The position numbers were made by a program, and so were the translations under genes. Shown one piece after another: positions 60,785 through 64,000 of a DNA stretch of 64,000 bases. Position 1 is the first letter of the stretch. Each line of letters opens with the position of its first letter. A model generated the notes under the pieces. The model saw only the letters and a program-made list of their open reading frames with translations, had not been told where the DNA came from and did no database searches. The stretch spans positions 35,029 to 99,028 of the forward strand of contig NZ_JBQCCF010000019.1 in NCBI RefSeq assembly GCF_051962475.1, read 5' to 3'. The DNA is from Dyella_A sp051962475. Lineage in GTDB: Bacteria; Pseudomonadota; Gammaproteobacteria; Xanthomonadales; Rhodanobacteraceae.

Positions 60785-61594
60785 ATGAGCGATCTTCACG
60801 CCGCCGCCAAGCGCTGCCTCGACGCTGCCGATCCGGCCGAGAAACTGCGCCTGACCCACGTTACCTGGCAGGCGCTGCAGGCCGGCGAACTGGCGCCCGA
60901 TGCCGCCGCGCCGGCGCCATTGCCGATCGGCGCGCCCGGTCGCCCCATGCGCCCCGTGCTGGTCTCCGCCCGCCAGGTGCCGCAGCGCGGGCTCGGCACG
61001 CCCGAGGGACGCGCGGCGCTGGTGCACGCCGTGGCGCACATCGAGTTCAACGCGATCAACCTGGCGTGGGACGCGGTGTATCGCTTCCGCGGTATGCCGA
61101 CGGACTATTACCGCGACTGGGCCAGCTGCGCGCACGACGAGGCGCGCCACTTCGCCATGCTCAGCGAGCGGCTGGCTGAGCTTGGCCACGCCTACGGCGA
61201 CTTCGACGCGCACAACGGCCTGTGGGAAATGGCCGAGAAGACGGCCCGCCGCGACACCGCGCGCATGGCGCTGGTGCCGCGTGTGCTGGAGGCTCGTGGA
61301 CTGGATGTGACGCCTGGCATGATCGAGCGGCTCACCGGTGCGGGCGATCTGCGCACGGTGGAAATACTCCAGGTGATCCTGCGCGAGGAAGTGGCCCACG
61401 TGGCCGCCGGCACGCGCTGGTTCCACTGGTGCTGCGCGCGCGACGGGATCGAGCCGCGCACAACCTTCATCGAACTGCTGCGCACCCACATGGGCGCCAG
61501 CCTGCGCGGTCCGTTCAACCGGCCGGCCCGCCTCGCGGCAGGCTTCGACGAGGCGGAAATGGATCAGCTGACCATGCTGGCCGCCGGCGGTTGA
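60785..61594 (+). CDS. DUF455 ferritin-like diiron protein
   Basis: 269 residues. HIEFNAINLAWD, CAHDEARHFAML (Glu-x-x-His) and LREEVAHVAAGTRWFHW (Glu-x-x-His) give the four-helix-bundle ligand set of a ferritin-like diiron site; QRGLGTPEGRAALVHAVAHIE is the family's N-terminal signature. DUF455 is related to MiaE-type hydroxylases; its substrate is unknown. Preceded by a palindromic repeat, so probably transcribed from its own promoter. Confidence 0.85.
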   Translation: MSDLHAAAKRCLDAADPAEKLRLTHVTWQALQAGELAPDAAAPAPLPIGAPGRPMRPVLVSARQVPQRGLGTPEGRAALVHAVAHIEFNAINLAWDAVYRFRGMPTDYYRDWASCAHDEARHFAMLSERLAELGHAYGDFDAHNGLWEMAEKTARRDTARMALVPRVLEARGLDVTPGMIERLTGAGDLRTVEILQVILREEVAHVAAGTRWFHWCCARDGIEPRTTFIELLRTHMGASLRGPFNRPARLAAGFDEAEMDQLTMLAAGG

Positions 61595-61721
61595 GCCCGC
61601 TGCGGTCGCTGCGCTGCAGCTTTTGTCTGCGCGGTGGGCCGGTTAGGTTCGAAGACCCACCATCGTTCTGCCCTCGTATCGCGCGATCCCGGCGGACGAT
61701 GCCATGCCATGGAGGATTCCC

Positions 61722-62144
61722 ATGCTCAGTGTGTCTGAATCAGTCGACCTGCAAGCGCCCGCCGATGCCGTCTGGAAGACGCTCGGCGATTTCGGCGGGG
61801 CGCAGCGCTATCTCGATGTGGTGGAGCGCTGCGAGCTCGTGCACCACGACGGCAGCATCGAGCGGGTGCTGCACCTGAAGGGCGGCGGCAACGTGCGCGA
61901 GCGGATGGTGTTGTCCAGCGACGACGATCGCGCGCTGCGCTACACGATGGTGGAGTCCCCGCTGCCGGTGGCCGACTACGTCAGCACAGTGCGGGTCGAT
62001 CCATTGGGCCCGCAGCGCTGCCGCGTGACCTGGGCGGCCACCTTCGATGCCCACGGCGGAAGCGACGAGGAGGCGCGCGAGGCGGTCTCGGGTATCTACC
62101 GCATGGGCCTGGAGGGGCTGCGCCAGCTGCACGCCGCCGATTGA
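61722..62144 (+). CDS. SRPBCC (START-like) family protein
   Basis: 140 residues. SVDLQAPADAVWKTLGDFGGAQRYLDVVERCELVH (quoted in part) is the N-terminal signature of polyketide-cyclase-like SRPBCC proteins, followed by RVTWAATFDAHGGSDEEA and a C-terminal GIYRMGLEGLRQL helix. GGAGG at 61711-61715 sets the start at ATG 61722 over ATG 61704. Ligand unknown. Confidence 0.85.
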   Translation: MLSVSESVDLQAPADAVWKTLGDFGGAQRYLDVVERCELVHHDGSIERVLHLKGGGNVRERMVLSSDDDRALRYTMVESPLPVADYVSTVRVDPLGPQRCRVTWAATFDAHGGSDEEAREAVSGIYRMGLEGLRQLHAAD

Positions 62145-62191
62145 TCCCGGGTTCCGCGCCGACCCGGTAGTGGCTGCGGGATGGCGAAAAC

Positions 62192-62215
62192 AAAAAAGCC
62201 GGCACGTGGCCGGCT
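62192..62215 (-). terminator. Terminator of the tRNA-Pro transcript
   Basis: On the minus strand, AGCCGGC-CACGT-GCCGGCT is followed by six T residues (plus-strand A-run 62192-62197). It lies 16 bp downstream of the tRNA 3' end at 62231. The plus-strand T-run is weak (CTTTC), so it mainly ends leftward transcription; it may also mark the end of the SRPBCC message. Confidence 0.85.
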
Positions 62216-62230
62216 CTTTCGTCGAATTTT

Positions 62231-62307
<77 letters not shown>

Positions 62308-62319
62308 TGGGAGCCGCGC

Positions 62320-62348
62320 ATTCTAGCGATGACGTTCGACCTTGGCAA
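62320..62348 (-). promoter_or_regulatory. Sigma-70 promoter of the tRNA-Pro gene
   Basis: On the minus strand, TTGCCA (-35, 62343-62348) and TAGAAT (-10, 62320-62325) are separated by exactly 17 bp. The start site would be near 62313, about 6 bases before the mature tRNA 5' end at 62307. Confidence 0.85.
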
Positions 62349-62458
62349 CAGGGGCAGGGTGTCGCGAGCGCCCGCGGGGCGGGGAGGCGCGCCGGCCATC
62401 TGCTAATCTTGCGGGCTGCCGTTTCACGGCCATCCGTCACCGTAAAGCAGAGGATTCC

Positions 62459-63838
62459 ATGGCGCTTACCCCGGCCCGCACCATGCCCGGCGTGCTCGAG
62501 CTTTTGCCGCTCGACCAGATCGCGTTCCAGCGCATGCTCGACGTGATCCGCCGCAACTACGAGCGCTTCGGCTTCCTGCCGATCGAGACGCCGGTGATCG
62601 AATACTCCGACGTGCTGCTGACCAAGAGCGGCGGCGAGACCGAGCGCCAGGTGTATTTCGTGCAGTCCACCGGATCACTCGGCAAGCCGGACGAGGGCGT
62701 TCCCGAACTGGCGCTGCGCTTCGACCTCACCGTGCCGCTCGCCCGCTACGTGGCCGAGCACGAGCGCGATCTGAGCTTCCCGTTCCGCCGCTACCAGATG
62801 CAGCGCGTGTACCGCGGTGAGCGCGCCCAGCGCGGCCGCTTCCGCGAGTTCTACCAGTGCGACATCGACGTGATCGGCAAGGACAGCCTGTCGATCCGCT
62901 ACGACGCCGAGGTGCCGGCGGTGATCTACAGCGTGTTCCGCGAGCTGAACGTGGGCGCGTTCACCATCCAGATGAACAACCGCAAGCTGATGCGCGGCTA
63001 CTTCGAAAAGCTCGGCATCACCGACGCCGAGCAGCAGATGCTGGTGCTGCGTGAGGTGGACAAGCTGGACAAGCGCGGCGCCGACTACGTGCGCGACACG
63101 CTCACCGGCGAGGCGTTCGGGCTGAGCGCCGAGGTGGCCAACCAGATTCTCGCCTTCGTGCAGGTGCGCTCCACTTCGCTGAAGGACGCGCTGGACAAGC
63201 TCGATGCGCTGGGCGAAGGCCCCGAGGCGATGGAGCAGGGCCGCGCCGAGCTGAAGGAAGTGCTGGGCCTGATCCACGCCTTCGGCGTGCCGGACACGCA
63301 CTACGCGCTCAACCTTTCGATCGCCCGCGGTCTGGATTACTACACCGGCACCGTCTACGAGACCACGCTCAACGACCATCCGCAGATCGGCTCGGTCTGT
63401 TCGGGCGGCCGCTACGAGAATCTGGCCGGCCAGTACACCAAGTCGCACCTGCCGGGCGTGGGCATCTCGATCGGCCTCACCCGCCTGTACTGGCAGCTGC
63501 GCGACGCCGGCCTGATCAACACCGCGCAGAGCACGGTGGACGTGCTGGTGACGCAGATGGACGAGGCCCAGCTGCCGGCCTATCTGGCCCTGGCCAGCGA
63601 GCTGCGCAGCGCCGGCATCGCCACCGAGGTGGTGCTGGAAGCGGGCAAGCTCGGCAAGCAGTTCAAGTACGCCGACCGCGCCGGCATCCGCTTCGTGCTG
63701 GTGCTGGGCGAAGACGAGCTGGCCAAGGGCGTGGTGACGGTGAAGGACCTGCGCCGCGAGGACCAGTTCGAGGTGGCGCGCGGTGAGCTGATCAAGACGC
63801 TTCGGGTGGAACTGGAGCAGGCGGCGGTGATGGGTTGA
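62459..63838 (+). CDS. hisS: Histidyl-tRNA synthetase
   Basis: 459 residues. Class II motif 2 RRYQMQRVYRGERAQRGRFREFYQCD and HisRS histidine blocks ARGLDYYTGTVYE and GVGISIGLTRLYWQL are present, and a C-terminal anticodon-binding domain follows (VDVLVTQMDEAQLPAYL). The MALTPARTMPGVLELLPLDQ N-terminus and the length are those of the alphaproteobacterial/xanthomonad-type HisRS rather than the shorter E. coli form. Likely promoter has an extended -10 TGCTAATCT at 62401-62409. Divergent from tRNA-Pro. Ends ~160 bp before the window edge. Confidence 0.93.
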   Translation: MALTPARTMPGVLELLPLDQIAFQRMLDVIRRNYERFGFLPIETPVIEYSDVLLTKSGGETERQVYFVQSTGSLGKPDEGVPELALRFDLTVPLARYVAEHERDLSFPFRRYQMQRVYRGERAQRGRFREFYQCDIDVIGKDSLSIRYDAEVPAVIYSVFRELNVGAFTIQMNNRKLMRGYFEKLGITDAEQQMLVLREVDKLDKRGADYVRDTLTGEAFGLSAEVANQILAFVQVRSTSLKDALDKLDALGEGPEAMEQGRAELKEVLGLIHAFGVPDTHYALNLSIARGLDYYTGTVYETTLNDHPQIGSVCSGGRYENLAGQYTKSHLPGVGISIGLTRLYWQLRDAGLINTAQSTVDVLVTQMDEAQLPAYLALASELRSAGIATEVVLEAGKLGKQFKYADRAGIRFVLVLGEDELAKGVVTVKDLRREDQFEVARGELIKTLRVELEQAAVMG

Positions 63839-63899
63839 GGAAGCGATGGATCTGGGGCGTCATTCAGAGGCCTCCAGCACCGCCATTCCGAAATGCTCC

Positions 63900-64000
63900 G
63901 TGCCCGGAATAACCCGCAAACAGGAAAAAAAAAATACCACACCCCCCCAAAAGAAAAAAATTTAAACAGGGCAAAATAAAAAAATTTTTAATAATTTTTT
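63900..64000. other. Low-complexity contig-end sequence
   Basis: From about 63925 the sequence changes abruptly to runs of A, T and C (A10, C8, A7, ATTTTTAATAATTTTTT) with almost no G, unlike the flanking 65-70% GC DNA. Most likely an unpolished contig terminus with sequencing or assembly errors. No feature should be called here. Confidence 0.75.

Overview
The window is GC-rich, gene-dense bacterial chromosome. Coding style, the folC-SPOR-cvpA-purF order, the bacterial hisS type and the short dispersed palindromes (GTAGGAGC, GTCATTCCCGCG and CCCTCTCCCC families) suggest a gammaproteobacterium of the Xanthomonadales/Lysobacterales, most likely Rhodanobacteraceae (Dyella, Rhodanobacter, Frateuria or Luteibacter type). 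That placement is inferred from sequence character and not from a search. I see no prophage, insertion sequence, CRISPR array or rRNA operon. The last ~100 bases are low-complexity A/T and C homopolymers and look like a poor-quality contig end.

Layout. 1-2.0 kb (minus): the start of a nitronate monooxygenase, a small DUF4388-like signalling protein and a Cache-HAMP sensor with no output domain. 2.3-14.7 kb: a secreted protein of unknown role, a class II UvrA-like ATPase, a secreted JAMM-like protein, a Nu-class glutathione transferase, an acyltransferase, a succinyl-CoA:acetate-type CoA-transferase, a penicillin/AHL acylase and a two-lobed retropepsin-like protein. 14.7-21.5 kb: a decayed MarR gene, a YdeP-type molybdopterin oxidoreductase, an ACT/V4R protein, a short-chain dehydrogenase divergent from an AraC regulator, and an extended SDR. 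21.7-26.8 kb (minus): a GCS2 carboxylate-amine ligase overlapping an ATP-grasp-like gene, a broken beta-flower-like gene, a cyclic-nucleotide-binding/TrxR-like fusion and YjjG. 26.9-34 kb: a secreted glycosidase-like protein, DoxX divergent from a LysR regulator over a clear palindrome, a UndA-like diiron enzyme and a PAS-GGDEF-EAL protein closed by a perfect terminator.

34-46 kb: MsrA, arylamine N-acetyltransferase, a YbcJ S4 protein, a barstar/barnase pair overlapping by 4 nt, DUF72, a class C beta-lactamase-like hydrolase, an esterase, a VOC protein, an AraC regulator, a large MscS channel and endonuclease V. 46-49.7 kb: palindromic repeats, an ABC exporter and two small membrane proteins. 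50-54.4 kb: a rifamycin ADP-ribosyltransferase (Arr), a Lys/Ala-rich DUF6496 protein and a metal-efflux operon (MerR regulator plus double-YHS P1B ATPase) behind a textbook MerR operator. 54.7-63.8 kb: small proteins, then folC, SPOR, cvpA and purF, a DUF455 ferritin-like protein, an SRPBCC protein, tRNA-Pro(CGG) with its own promoter and terminator, and hisS.

Functional themes are environmental stress and xenobiotic handling (UvrA-like, Arr, acylase, NAT, beta-lactamase-like, GST, MsrA, metal efflux) and one-step or small-cassette metabolism whose products I cannot name with certainty (UndA-like; GCS2 plus ATP-grasp). Those two loci are the best candidates for under-described biology here. 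I did not find a clear-cut new multi-gene defence system.
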